From NCBI GenBank assembly GCA_050014095.1, contig JBEKDZ010000002.1, positions 62,001 through 126,000 on the forward strand: a DNA stretch of 64,000 nucleotides, read 5' to 3'. Position numbers and translations under genes: made by a program. Positions 51,978 to 60,006 of this stretch are shown one piece after another (within the stretch, counting starts at the first letter, position 1; every line of letters starts with the position of its first letter). The stretch comes from RBG-13-51-18 sp050014095. Lineage in GTDB: Bacteria > Chloroflexota > Dehalococcoidia > Dehalococcoidales > RBG-16-60-22. Below the pieces are notes generated by a model. That model was not told where the DNA came from. It did not search any database and was given only the letters and a program-made list of their open reading frames with translations.

Positions 51978-52046
51978 TCCTCACGCCCCCTGAGATCCTT
52001 TGCGGAGTTTACCCTGAGCGAAGTGTGAGGGCTCAGGATGACATTA

Positions 52047-52346
52047 CTACGATATCCGCAGCGAGAGCGTGCTCATCTCTTTATCCACGCCCTTAAGATT
52101 AGTGACCATACCCGCGAGCGTGTCCCGAATTATCTGCATCGGGAAAATAATCAATGGCACAGCAGCGCCGTTGAGGGTAATTGTCACTTGCCCATCACTA
52201 TCAACATCTAGCTCCAGGTTCTTTATAGCGCCGGTTCCCTTAAGACTGTTTAGAATCCCGGCGGCAACGTGATAAACATACCCCTCAACGAATTTATCCA
52301 GCTTGATAGGGTTGCCATTAACGGTAAGGTTAACTTTACGCGCCAT
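52047..52346 (-). CDS. Short conserved-looking protein, unknown
   Basis: A 99-residue soluble protein with an alternating strand pattern at both ends (VNLTVNGNPIKL; GQVTITLNGAAVPL). Good AAGGAG ribosome-binding site 8 bases before the ATG. No motif recognised. The 68 bases after it contain a CCCTGAGCGAAG...CTCAGGATGACA repeat common in such genomes. Confidence 0.7.
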   Translation of the reverse strand: MARKVNLTVNGNPIKLDKFVEGYVYHVAAGILNSLKGTGAIKNLELDVDSDGQVTITLNGAAVPLIIFPMQIIRDTLAGMVTNLKGVDKEMSTLSLRIS

Positions 52347-52472
52347 GACTATTTCTCCTTATATGTATGGATTAATGATTGATGTATATTAAGTATAGCA
52401 TAGAAAACAACCATATCTCCCCTCCACCTTATTGCGTAGAATGTGGGGAGTGAGAGATATAGTGTTCGTCGC

Positions 52473-52946
52473 TTATGATTTAGCACGACCGATGCGATAA
52501 AGCGCGAAACCGGTACCACCGATAGCCAGACCAACGATAATCATAAAAGCGCCGTTAGCCATAGTTGCCTGGATAAGCCCGAAAGCCGTGACCGCCATAT
52601 ACAGGTAGTTTTCCAGGTTCATAGCCTGGGCATAGGTCAGGTCAGTTTGGTTGGTGGGGTCAAACCTGCCGTTGCCTTGAGCCAGCAAATCCTGATATGT
52701 TGGCGCGATAGAGCGACGGTGCGAGGCAATAGTGTCTGCGGCTTTTTGAGCATCATCAGCGTTATTGATGGGCGTAAAAACTGTCGGATTGTTGGGGTCA
52801 AGATTCAAAGATACCTTTTCAATATTCATCCTATCGACGATAAGGTTATTTTTCATAATACCCTCGGTGATAAACACCCCACCGATGACGATAGCCGCCA
52901 CCCCCAGCACCAATACGCCAATACCCAAATATTTAACAAGTTTCAT
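52473..52946 (-). CDS. Membrane protein with extracytoplasmic loop, unknown
   Basis: A 157-residue protein with an N-terminal helix (about 6-28), a polar loop of about 80 residues, then two C-terminal helices (YLYMAVTAFGLIQATM; GAFMIIVGLAIGGTGFALY). GGGAGG precedes the ATG. It is divergently transcribed from the SHOCT-domain gene across an intergenic region with a perfect CRP/FNR-type palindrome, so the two may be co-regulated. Confidence 0.7.
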   Translation of the reverse strand: MKLVKYLGIGVLVLGVAAIVIGGVFITEGIMKNNLIVDRMNIEKVSLNLDPNNPTVFTPINNADDAQKAADTIASHRRSIAPTYQDLLAQGNGRFDPTNQTDLTYAQAMNLENYLYMAVTAFGLIQATMANGAFMIIVGLAIGGTGFALYRIGRAKS

Positions 52947-53003
52947 ATCAATCCTCCCTTACTTCCTTTTATTAAAATTGTAAACAACAAGCGGGAGATT
53001 TTA

Positions 53004-53019
53004 TGTGATATTTATCACA
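53004..53019. promoter_or_regulatory. CRP/FNR-family-type palindromic operator
   Basis: TGTGATATTTATCACA is a perfect inverted repeat matching TGTGA-N6-TCACA. It lies in the 132-base divergent gap between the membrane protein (minus) and the SHOCT protein (plus). Likely bound by a CRP/FNR/DNR-family regulator not in the window. Confidence 0.6.
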
Positions 53020-53078
53020 GGAATATTTGAGGATGTCGTATAACATTGAAATATAGACATCTTTTAGGAGGTTATTCG

Positions 53079-53309
53079 ATGTGGTACATGCATGAAGGAA
53101 TGGGCTGGTGGATGGTTTTCGGCGGTATCTGGATGATAATATTCTGGGGCGCCATCATAGCATTAATTGTCTGGGGAATTAGGCGGCTGACCAGACACAG
53201 CGGTGCTTCCGTCAATAAAGGAACCCCGCTGGAAATAGCTAAAGAGCGCTATGCTAAAGGCGAAATAACCAAGGCGCAATACGAACAAATTAAGAAAGAT
53301 TTATCATAA
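53079..53309 (+). CDS. Small membrane protein with SHOCT domain
   Basis: A 76-residue protein: aromatic/Met-rich start (MWYMHEGMGWWMVFGG), one hydrophobic helix (about 12-35), then the C-terminal SHOCT motif EIAKERYAKGEITKAQYEQI. TTTTAGGAGG lies 6 bases before the ATG at 53079, fixing the start inside a longer open frame. SHOCT proteins are often small membrane or oligomerisation proteins; the function here is unknown. Confidence 0.85.
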   Translation: MWYMHEGMGWWMVFGGIWMIIFWGAIIALIVWGIRRLTRHSGASVNKGTPLEIAKERYAKGEITKAQYEQIKKDLS

Positions 53310-53400
53310 CCTTAAATAACAAAGAATTGTCCAAGCACAGTATATGATATACTGCTATTAAAAGGCTGATCTAGGCAGTGTTTCATTCGGGAGGTTGACT

Positions 53401-53931
53401 ATGCCTAATGAGCAAGATACAACCCTGGGAGCACTCCAAACCGCTCTCAAGATGGAAATAGACGGCAAGGAATTTTACCTTAAAGCCAGCAAGTCCAGCC
53501 AAAACGAACTCGGCAAGCAGCTACTGAAAAAGCTGGCGGCAGAAGAGGACGTGCACCGGGCGACATTCCAGAATATCTACGATGTTTTAAAAGTTAAAAA
53601 AGGCTGGCCGGACGTAAAATATCAAGGGGATGGGGGGCGGGGATTAAGAACGATATTTGCCGAAGCGCTAGAAGGCATGGATAAAAATACCAAGTCCATC
53701 GCCGCGGAACTGGACGCTATCAAGGTTGCGATGGATTTTGAGAACAAGACTTACGACTTTTATAAACATCGCAGCGTTGTAGCCATTCATAGCGCCGAAA
53801 AGGAACTTTATGATTCGATAGCAATACAGGAAAGCGAGCATCACCGTGCGCTGCTGGACTATTATGAGTTTCTCCAGGACCCGGCGCAGTGGTACGTTAA
53901 AGCGGAACACACGTCCGTTGACGGCGGCTAA
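53401..53931 (+). CDS. Rubrerythrin-like ferritin-fold protein
   Basis: A 176-residue four-helix diiron protein. Iron-ligand helices are seen in ALKMEIDGKEFYLKA, KKLAAEEDVHRATF, KVAMDFENKTYDFYKH and SIAIQESEHHRALLDYYEF. There is no rubredoxin domain in the chain. GGGAGG 7 bases before the ATG. First gene of a six-gene operon with SufCB, flavin reductase, rubredoxin and a double ferritin, so probably peroxide or iron handling. Confidence 0.87.
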   Translation: MPNEQDTTLGALQTALKMEIDGKEFYLKASKSSQNELGKQLLKKLAAEEDVHRATFQNIYDVLKVKKGWPDVKYQGDGGRGLRTIFAEALEGMDKNTKSIAAELDAIKVAMDFENKTYDFYKHRSVVAIHSAEKELYDSIAIQESEHHRALLDYYEFLQDPAQWYVKAEHTSVDGG

Positions 53932-53960
53932 AAACCTACTTTGATCCTAGAGGTGATAAA

Positions 53961-54716
53961 ATGCTGAAAATCAAAGACTTATCGGTCGCGGTGGAGGGGA
54001 AAGAGATTATCCATGATATCAACCTAACCATTCAAACCGGCGAGACTCACGTGCTTTTTGGGCCAAACGGCGCCGGTAAAAGCACCTTGCTGATGGCAAT
54101 CATGGGTTTCCCGAAATACAAAGTGACCAAGGGCAGCGTCAGCTTCAAGAACAAGGATATCACCGACTTGAGCGTGGACGAGCGGGCGCGGATGGGCATC
54201 GGTATGTCTTTCCAGCGGCCGCCAGTAGTCCGGGGCGTCAAGACCAGTGATATGGTGGCAGCCTGCCTCAAGGGACGGGGCAATGGTGAAGAAATCGCCA
54301 AGCTGGCAGCCAGAGCCGACCTGCAGGATTTTCTGGAGAGAGACATTAATTACGGATTTTCCGGCGGGGAGATAAAGCGCTCCGAGCTGATGCAATTGCT
54401 GGCGCAGAAACCGGAGCTGACGCTGTTGGACGAACCGGAGTCAGGAGTGGATTTGGTAAATATCGCCCTTATCGGCGAGATGATGAACGACCTGTTGGAA
54501 AAGAACTGCCCGATAGCGGAACGCAAGTGTATGGGACTCATCATCACACATACTGGCCATATCCTGGACTACGTTAATGCCCGTACCGGCTATGTCATGT
54601 GCGACGGCACGATAGGCTGCGTCGGCGACCCTCATGAGATGCTGGCGACTATCCGAGAAAAAGGCTATAACGAGTGCATCAAATGCTATCTGGGGAGGTT
54701 GCCGTTACATGAGTAA
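53961..54716 (+). CDS. sufC: Fe-S assembly ATPase SufC
   Basis: A 251-residue ABC-type ATPase. Walker A GPNGAGKST, Q-loop GMSFQRPP, signature GFSGGEIKRSE, Walker B LTLLDEPESGVD, H-loop IITHTGHIL. The GEIKR signature is SufC-specific. A C-terminal CIKC pair (ECIKCYL) is extra. Overlaps sufB by 8 bases. With SufB alone and no SufD it fits the SUF-like minimal (SMS) arrangement of anaerobes. Confidence 0.95.
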   Translation: MLKIKDLSVAVEGKEIIHDINLTIQTGETHVLFGPNGAGKSTLLMAIMGFPKYKVTKGSVSFKNKDITDLSVDERARMGIGMSFQRPPVVRGVKTSDMVAACLKGRGNGEEIAKLAARADLQDFLERDINYGFSGGEIKRSELMQLLAQKPELTLLDEPESGVDLVNIALIGEMMNDLLEKNCPIAERKCMGLIITHTGHILDYVNARTGYVMCDGTIGCVGDPHEMLATIREKGYNECIKCYLGRLPLHE

Positions 54717-55944
54717 AATAAAGACCTCAAAGACAATCGCGGATAAAGCCAAAGCAGCCGCCTATAAAGCAGCTACCTACGGTGAAGATATTGACTTGAA
54801 GAACTATGTAAACCCGGATGAAAAACTCCCCTACCAAAAAGACCCATCGCAGTTATCACCGCAAACTAAAGATATTATGCTGGGCGCCGGCATCATGTTG
54901 GATGACCCCAGCCAACGGTCCGGCACCTACCTTCAAATGAACAATACGCCGGTTCACTTTTCCGCCAAGCAGGAGGGTGTGGAGGTAATGGCGGTCAGCC
55001 AGGCGCTGGAGAAATACGATTGGGTGGCGGACTATCTCTGGAAAGCCGTGGCGGTTGATGCGGATAAATACACTGCCAACGTAGAGCTTAGTGAAAACGA
55101 TGGTTACTTTATCCGGGCTTTACCAGGTCAGAAGACCATTTATCCGGTGCAGGCTTGCCTTTACTTAGCGCAAGCTAAATCCGTCCAGAACGTGCATAAC
55201 CTCATTATCGCCGAGGAAGGCTCCGAATTGCATATCATCACCGGCTGCGCTACTGCTACCAAGAACGAACCAGGCCTGCATATCGGTGTGTCTGAATTCT
55301 TTGTTAAAAAGGGTGCCAGGGTGACCTTCACCATGATACACAGCTGGAACCCAGCCACAGCGGTGCGCCCCCGCACCACCACCATCATTGAAGAGGGTGG
55401 GCTATTCTTAAGCAACTATCTCTTGATGAAGCCGGTAAACTCAATACAGATGTACCCCACAGCAAGATGTGTAGGCGAGAAAGCCGTCGTACGTTATAAC
55501 AGTATCCTGGTAGCCGGCAAAGGGACGAATATCGACGTTGGTTCGCGGGTGTTTTTAAATGCGCCTAATACCCGCACGGAAATCGTGTCCCGCGCGATAA
55601 CTACAGGCGGGAATATCGTCGCCCGCGGCTATATCGAAGGCAACGCCGTCGACGTCAAGGGACATCTTGAATGCCGGGGCTTAATACTGGGAGAAAAAGG
55701 CACCATCTATGCCATCCCCGAGCTTAAGGGCAACCTGGCAGGCATTGACCTTTCCCATGAGGCAGCCGTTGGCAAAATAGCGGAGGAAGAGGTAGAATAC
55801 CTGATGTCCCGGGGGCTGACCAGAAATGAAGCGACTGCGGCTATCGTCAGGGGATTCCTACGGGTGGATATCGAGGGACTACCGCCGTTGTTGAGCGCGG
55901 AGCTAAAGAAAGCGGTTGAAGCCAGCGAAAAAGAGGTCATGTAG
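54709..55944 (+). CDS. sufB: Fe-S assembly scaffold SufB (minimal type)
   Basis: A 411-residue SufB/SufD-family beta-helix protein, the scaffold on which clusters are built with SufC. The C-terminal signature DLSHEAAVGKIAEEEVEYLM and SRGLTRNEATAAIVRGFL is clear. The frame opens further upstream, but the ATG at 54709 has GGGGAGG and normal overlap with sufC. SufD, SufS and SufU genes are absent, so the pair probably acts alone or with a distant desulfurase. Confidence 0.93.
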   Translation: MSKIKTSKTIADKAKAAAYKAATYGEDIDLKNYVNPDEKLPYQKDPSQLSPQTKDIMLGAGIMLDDPSQRSGTYLQMNNTPVHFSAKQEGVEVMAVSQALEKYDWVADYLWKAVAVDADKYTANVELSENDGYFIRALPGQKTIYPVQACLYLAQAKSVQNVHNLIIAEEGSELHIITGCATATKNEPGLHIGVSEFFVKKGARVTFTMIHSWNPATAVRPRTTTIIEEGGLFLSNYLLMKPVNSIQMYPTARCVGEKAVVRYNSILVAGKGTNIDVGSRVFLNAPNTRTEIVSRAITTGGNIVARGYIEGNAVDVKGHLECRGLILGEKGTIYAIPELKGNLAGIDLSHEAAVGKIAEEEVEYLMSRGLTRNEATAAIVRGFLRVDIEGLPPLLSAELKKAVEASEKEVM

Positions 55945-55958
55945 TTGGGGGTAGAAAA

Positions 55959-56471
55959 ATGAATTTAAACGCTCTCCACAAAATCGGCTACGGTATGTAC
56001 ATCGTCGGCTCGCATAAGGATAGCAAGCTTAACGGGCAAATCGCCAATACCGTCTTCCAGATAACTTCGGAGCCACCGACGGTCGCTGTAAGCATCAACA
56101 AACAAAACCTTACGCATGAATATATTAAAGCTTCAAAAGTCTTTTCTGCATCGATGCTTAGTCAGGCGGCGCCACTGCCTTTTATCGGCGGCTTCGGCTT
56201 CAAGTCCGGTCGCGACACTGATAAACTGAAAAACGTTAATTATAAGGTAGGCCAAACCGGCTCGCCGGTAGTAACAGATAACTCCACCGCCTACCTCGAA
56301 GCAGAGGTTGTCCAGGAGATTGACGCCGGCACACACACGATATTTATCGGTAAGGTTGTAGCGGCAGAAATTCTTAACGAAGAACCGTGTATGACCTACG
56401 AATATTATTACCAGGTAAAACGCGGTACCACCCCCAAGACCGCCCCCAGCTATATCGCCAAAGAAAAATGA
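55959..56471 (+). CDS. Flavin reductase-like FMN-binding protein
   Basis: A 170-residue protein of the flavin-reductase/flavoredoxin fold: IGYGMYIVGSHKDSKLNGQIANTVFQ, SKQNLT-like region NKQNLTHEYI, and CMTYEYYYQVKRG. With the rubredoxin encoded 12 bases downstream it forms the same pair that is fused in high-molecular-weight rubredoxin. Likely passes electrons from NAD(P)H to rubredoxin. Confidence 0.88.
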   Translation: MNLNALHKIGYGMYIVGSHKDSKLNGQIANTVFQITSEPPTVAVSINKQNLTHEYIKASKVFSASMLSQAAPLPFIGGFGFKSGRDTDKLKNVNYKVGQTGSPVVTDNSTAYLEAEVVQEIDAGTHTIFIGKVVAAEILNEEPCMTYEYYYQVKRGTTPKTAPSYIAKEK

Positions 56472-56483
56472 GGAGGCAAAACG

Positions 56484-56645
56484 ATGGCGAAATACGAATG
56501 CACTATTTGCGGTTATATTTATGACCCGGCGCTCGGTGACCCCGATAGTAAAATAGCGCCAGGGACGCCTTTCGAGAAATTGCCGGACGACTGGGTATGC
56601 CCGATGTGCGGGGCTGGTAAAAGCGATTTTAAAAAAGTGGAGTAA
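56484..56645 (+). CDS. Rubredoxin
   Basis: A 53-residue iron protein with both knuckles, CTICGYIYD and CPMCGAGKSDF, and conserved GTPFEKLPDDW. GAGGAGG lies 8 bases before the ATG. Electron carrier probably fed by the upstream flavin reductase and feeding the diiron proteins encoded around it. Located 5 bases before the next gene. Confidence 0.96.
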   Translation: MAKYECTICGYIYDPALGDPDSKIAPGTPFEKLPDDWVCPMCGAGKSDFKKVE

Positions 56646-56650
56646 AACCA

Positions 56651-57493
56651 ATGGATAAGAAGAAAATCATCGAGTTATTAAACCTCGACCTGCAGGATGA
56701 GCACGGCGCCATCATCCAATACTTATCTCACGCCTATGCCATCGGCGAGGGTGAAATGGCTTGCGAAATCGAAGCTATCGCCCGGGATGAGATGCGGCAC
56801 CTGGACTGGCTGGCAGAGACCATCGTGGAGCTGGGAGGGCAGCCCAGTCTGAAAAGAGGTAAGCAGAACATGGCCGGCAAGACCGTGCCGGACTGGATGG
56901 GTAATGACGTGGGACTAGAAGAAGGCGCCATCGTAAGCTACCAGAAGCATATCAAGGCAATTGACGACCCCACAATTAAGCGCCTGTTGAAGCGTATCCT
57001 CTCCGACGAGCAGCCGCACCGCGGCAAATTCCAGCACTTCATCGCCAAAGCTAAAAAGGAAGGCATGAGGGACCTACGTGGCAAACGTAATGACGGCGTT
57101 GCCAAGACACTAGACTGGGGCATCGGGCATGAGTATACGGTCGTCCTGCAGTACCTCTTCCACTCCTATATGACAAAGAATAAAGAAGCCAAAAAACAGC
57201 TGGAAGACCAGGCGATTAACGAAATGCAGCATCTCGGGTGGCTATCGGAAGAGATGGTCAGCGGCGGCGGCAGCCCCACCATCGAGCATGCCGAGACTGA
57301 TAAATCTACTAAAACAGGGGATATGCTCAAGGTGGACATCAAGATTGAGAAAGAAACGGTAAAAAATTACGATGAAGCTGCTAAGGCAACCGATGACGCC
57401 GGACTGAAAGAGTTGCTCTTACGCATCAGAGACCACGAGAAGTATCATATCGACGTTTTCAATGACCTGCTGAAAGAAGAAAAACATAAGTAA
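56651..57493 (+). CDS. Double ferritin-like domain protein
   Basis: A 280-residue fusion of two ferritin/bacterioferritin-type four-helix domains. The first (about 1-140) has LDLQDEHGAIIQYL, RDEMRHLDWLAE and SDEQPHRGKFQHF. The second (about 155-278) has IGHEYTVVLQYLFHSY, INEMQHLGWLSE and RDHEKYHIDVFNDL. Both keep Glu/ExxH ligands, so two diiron sites are expected. Last gene of the operon; probably oxygen or peroxide reduction or iron storage. Confidence 0.88.
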   Translation: MDKKKIIELLNLDLQDEHGAIIQYLSHAYAIGEGEMACEIEAIARDEMRHLDWLAETIVELGGQPSLKRGKQNMAGKTVPDWMGNDVGLEEGAIVSYQKHIKAIDDPTIKRLLKRILSDEQPHRGKFQHFIAKAKKEGMRDLRGKRNDGVAKTLDWGIGHEYTVVLQYLFHSYMTKNKEAKKQLEDQAINEMQHLGWLSEEMVSGGGSPTIEHAETDKSTKTGDMLKVDIKIEKETVKNYDEAAKATDDAGLKELLLRIRDHEKYHIDVFNDLLKEEKHK

Positions 57494-57500
57494 GCAGGCT

Positions 57501-58052
57501 TCAGGTTACTTTACCTTGTTTGATAAAAGCCAAGACTTTTTTTCTCCTGACCAGCCACCAACAAAGAACAAGTAATATCACCAATCCTATTATTTCCGAA
57601 ACGTAAACTTTCGGGTCAGATAATAATGCATTCCAGATATCAGCAGCCCAGTTTTCCAGATCTTCCACGGGGAAGCTAAAACCCAGCAGCGGCCAGAAAA
57701 GCGTAACCGGCACCTGCCACATTTCATCGAGGATGAGGTGCGCGAAAGTGCCGGCAGCCAGCGCCAGCATCCAGGATTGACGATGCCTTTTCAAGAGATA
57801 GAAGCCGATGGCCGAGATGATGATTAAAAAAAGCAGCGTGTGGGCGAAAATCCGCCCGTTATTAAAAGTTCCCCGGAAGATGAACTCCCCTATCGGTTTA
57901 TCAATTATATCCGGTAGCAGCGAGCCTACCAGCAGCCAGCGGATATCCATATAGCGTGAAAGCGCTGCGAACCACGACGGTTTCCGATTCACCGCATCGG
58001 CTACAATGGTCGCCGCGCCTAAAGTTATACCGGGATGAGCTAATAAAAGCAT
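57501..58052 (-). CDS. Membrane-bound metal-dependent hydrolase-like (YdjM/DUF457 type)
   Basis: A 183-residue integral membrane protein with about four helices and polar motifs typical of the family: LLAHPGITLG at the start, GSLLPDIIDKPIG, AHTLLF and GTFAHLILDEMW, supplying His/Asp ligands. Function of the family is poorly defined. Convergent with the double-ferritin gene, 7 bases apart. Confidence 0.8.
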   Translation of the reverse strand: MLLLAHPGITLGAATIVADAVNRKPSWFAALSRYMDIRWLLVGSLLPDIIDKPIGEFIFRGTFNNGRIFAHTLLFLIIISAIGFYLLKRHRQSWMLALAAGTFAHLILDEMWQVPVTLFWPLLGFSFPVEDLENWAADIWNALLSDPKVYVSEIIGLVILLVLCWWLVRRKKVLAFIKQGKVT

Positions 58053-58063
58053 GGTATTAAGTC

Positions 58064-58114
58064 AAAGCTCAAAACCATAGCTTAAAAACTAAAACCAGTT
58101 TTGAGCTTTTTTGA
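58064..58114. other. Long inverted repeat upstream of coaE
   Basis: AAAGCTCAAAAC (58064-58075) and GTTTTGAGCTTT (58098-58109) pair over 12 bp around a 22-base loop and are followed by T's on plus. It lies between divergent genes, so it does not terminate a plus gene. It may stop antisense transcription or sit in the coaE leader. Confidence 0.5.
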
Positions 58115-58181
58115 TACCTTCTTTCTACCAAATATAATATAATAACTATATTGCTTTTTAAAGTTATAAGGTTGATGTAAG

Positions 58182-58781
58182 GTGAAAATCATTGGTCTAG
58201 CAGGCGGTATAGGCAGCGGCAAGAGCACCGCCGCGCGGTTACTGGCGGAGCTGGGAGCGGTAGTTATCGACCTGGATAAAACGGGAAATGAGGCTCTTAA
58301 GAAGGGGGGCGGGGCTTACCAAAATGCGGTGCGGGAGTTCGGGGAAGGGATAGTTGGCGAAAATGGCGAAATCAACCGCGCAAAATTGAGTGAGATAGTT
58401 TTTAACGACCGCGAGGCTCTAAAGCGATTGAATAAAATTATGCATCCGGAAATCGATAAAACCGTAGACAAGAAAATCCGGGAATACCGCCGACAGGGCG
58501 TCAAGGTGCTGGTTTTAGAGGCAGCGGTGATGCTCGAAGCAGCGAGAGCCTGGCAGGCGGACGAGATATGGGTGACAGTAGCTAATGAAAAGACCGTGCT
58601 GGAGCGACTTAAGGCACGCTCCGGTTATAGCGAGGAGGATGTGAAAGCCAGAATCCGCTCACAGATTACTAATGAACAACGCATCAAGCAAGCCGATGTC
58701 GTCATCAATAACGATGGCACGCTGGATGAGCTCAAGGCAAAGGTCAAGGCAGAGTGGGAAAGGCTGCTAAAAAGGCTATAA
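58182..58781 (+). CDS. coaE: Dephospho-CoA kinase
   Basis: Last step of CoA synthesis, 199 residues. P-loop GGIGSGKST (residues 8-16), DLDKTGNEAL substrate region, MHPEI and the LERLKARSGYSEED lid. GTG start at 58182. Together with panD/panB downstream, CoA supply is encoded within 6 kb, though not in one operon. Confidence 0.95.
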   Translation: MKIIGLAGGIGSGKSTAARLLAELGAVVIDLDKTGNEALKKGGGAYQNAVREFGEGIVGENGEINRAKLSEIVFNDREALKRLNKIMHPEIDKTVDKKIREYRRQGVKVLVLEAAVMLEAARAWQADEIWVTVANEKTVLERLKARSGYSEEDVKARIRSQITNEQRIKQADVVINNDGTLDELKAKVKAEWERLLKRL

Positions 58782-58818
58782 TGCCTCGTGAATAACACAA
58801 TAAAGTAAAACCCCGTGT

Positions 58819-58847
58819 TTGACTCCTAGCTACGAATCTGGTAGAAT
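58819..58847 (+). promoter_or_regulatory. Promoter of the rplU-rpmA-rpmE operon
   Basis: TTGACT (58819-58824), 17-base spacer, TAGAAT (58842-58847). The predicted start near 58854 leaves only about 15 bases of leader containing GGGAGG before the ATT codon at 58869, which supports translation starting there. Confidence 0.8.
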
Positions 58848-58868
58848 ATAAACTTTGGGAGGCAGAAA

Positions 58869-59510
58869 ATTTACGCGTTAATTGAAACAGGCGGCAAACA
58901 ATATAAAGTAATCGAGGGCCAGACGCTGGAAATCGACCGGCTGGCAGCGGAAGAAGGCAGCCGGGTAAAACTGGATAAAGTGCTGCTTTTAACTGACGGC
59001 GATAAGATAACGGTCGGTAAGCCTTACATCGACGGCGCCAGAGTCATGGCTACGATAAAGAAAAACGGCAAAGGCGATAAAATCATCGTTTTCAAGTATA
59101 AAGCCAAGGTACGCTATCGCCGGAAGAACGGCCACCGCCAGCTTTTCACCAGCCTTAATATTGATAAAATCCTCCCGCCTGGAGTCGAGGATATAACGCC
59201 GGTGAAAAAAGCTGCACCCAAGAAGTCAGTAGTGGCGACAAAGCCAGTCGAGAAAGCTCCGCCCAAGAAGGAAGTAGCAGCAACGGTAACACCAGTAGCA
59301 AAAACTCCACCCAAGAAGACAGCCGTTGAAAAACCGGCAGCCAAAGCCCTACCCAAGAAGTCAGTAGTGACGGAAAAACCAGTAGCTAAAGCTCCGGTCA
59401 AAAAACCAACAGCAGAAGTAACCCCCGTAAAAAAAGCTACGACTAGAAAAACCTCGGCGGCAGCAAAACCGCCGGTGAAAAGAACACCGCGTAAGAAGAC
59501 AGAGGAGTAA
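58869..59510 (+). CDS. rplU: Ribosomal protein bL21 with AUU start and long basic tail
   Basis: Large-subunit protein. Residues 1-103 match bL21 (YALIETGGKQYKV, FKYKAKVRYRRKNGHRQ). Residues about 104-213 are an extra Lys/Ala/Pro/Val-rich tail of repeated (A/T)PPKK-type units, doubling the usual length. The in-frame stop TAG at 58842 is followed by no ATG, GTG or TTG before a GTG at 58980, which would delete the conserved first 37 residues. ATT at 58869 sits 6 bases after GGGAGG (58857-58862) and gives (M)YALIETGG exactly as in the family. AUU start is therefore strongly supported. Confidence 0.96.
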   Translation: MYALIETGGKQYKVIEGQTLEIDRLAAEEGSRVKLDKVLLLTDGDKITVGKPYIDGARVMATIKKNGKGDKIIVFKYKAKVRYRRKNGHRQLFTSLNIDKILPPGVEDITPVKKAAPKKSVVATKPVEKAPPKKEVAATVTPVAKTPPKKTAVEKPAAKALPKKSVVTEKPVAKAPVKKPTAEVTPVKKATTRKTSAAAKPPVKRTPRKKTEE

Positions 59511-59514
59511 GCAG

Positions 59515-59769
59515 ATGGCGCATAAAAAAGGAGCCGCGCAAAGTCGTAACGGCCGGGACAGTCAATCCCAGCGACTCGGCGTAAAAATATTCGCTGGCCA
59601 GACGGTTAACGCCGGCACGATACTGGTTCGCCAGCACGGCACACATATTCATGCTGGACTCAACGTGGGAGTAGGCAAAGACTATACCCTTTACGCCCTT
59701 ATCGACGGGGTTGTGCAATACGAACCAATCAGCAATGACAGGAGAAAGGTCAGCGTTTATAATAGCTGA
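59515..59769 (+). CDS. rpmA: Ribosomal protein bL27
   Basis: An 84-residue large-subunit protein whose N-terminus reaches the peptidyl transferase centre. MAHKKGAAQSRNGRDSQSQR and GQTVNAGTILVRQHGTHIH are diagnostic. No cleavable N-terminal extension is present. 4 bases after rplU. Confidence 0.97.
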   Translation: MAHKKGAAQSRNGRDSQSQRLGVKIFAGQTVNAGTILVRQHGTHIHAGLNVGVGKDYTLYALIDGVVQYEPISNDRRKVSVYNS

Positions 59770-59774
59770 ACGAT

Positions 59775-59981
59775 ATGAAAGAGAAAATACATCCCAAATT
59801 TTATAACGATGCTGTAGTGATATGTTCCTGCGGCAATAAATTCACCACCGGTTCCACCAAAAAAGAGCTCAAGGTTGAAGTATGCAGCAACTGCCATCCC
59901 TTCTTCACCGGCGAGCGCCGTATGATGGACACTGCCGGACGGGTTGAGCGATTCAAGAAGCGTTATAATATTAAAGGTTAA
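59775..59981 (+). CDS. rpmE: Ribosomal protein bL31 (zinc-binding form)
   Basis: A 68-residue protein with Cys motifs CSCG and CSNC, so it is the zinc-containing C+ type. KEKIHPKFYNDAVV and GRVERFKKRYN are typical. Ends the three-gene ribosomal operon, with a strong terminator 26 bases later. Confidence 0.96.
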   Translation: MKEKIHPKFYNDAVVICSCGNKFTTGSTKKELKVEVCSNCHPFFTGERRMMDTAGRVERFKKRYNIKG

Positions 59982-60006
59982 GTATAAGCCACGTATATTA
60001 TTAAGG

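Noticed and set aside
54634..54708. Upstream extension of sufB
   Set aside because: It overlaps sufC deeply; GGGGAGG and ATG at 54709 define the start.
59114..59401. 95-codon frame opposite the rplU tail
   Set aside because: Low-complexity shadow of the Lys/Ala/Pro repeats.
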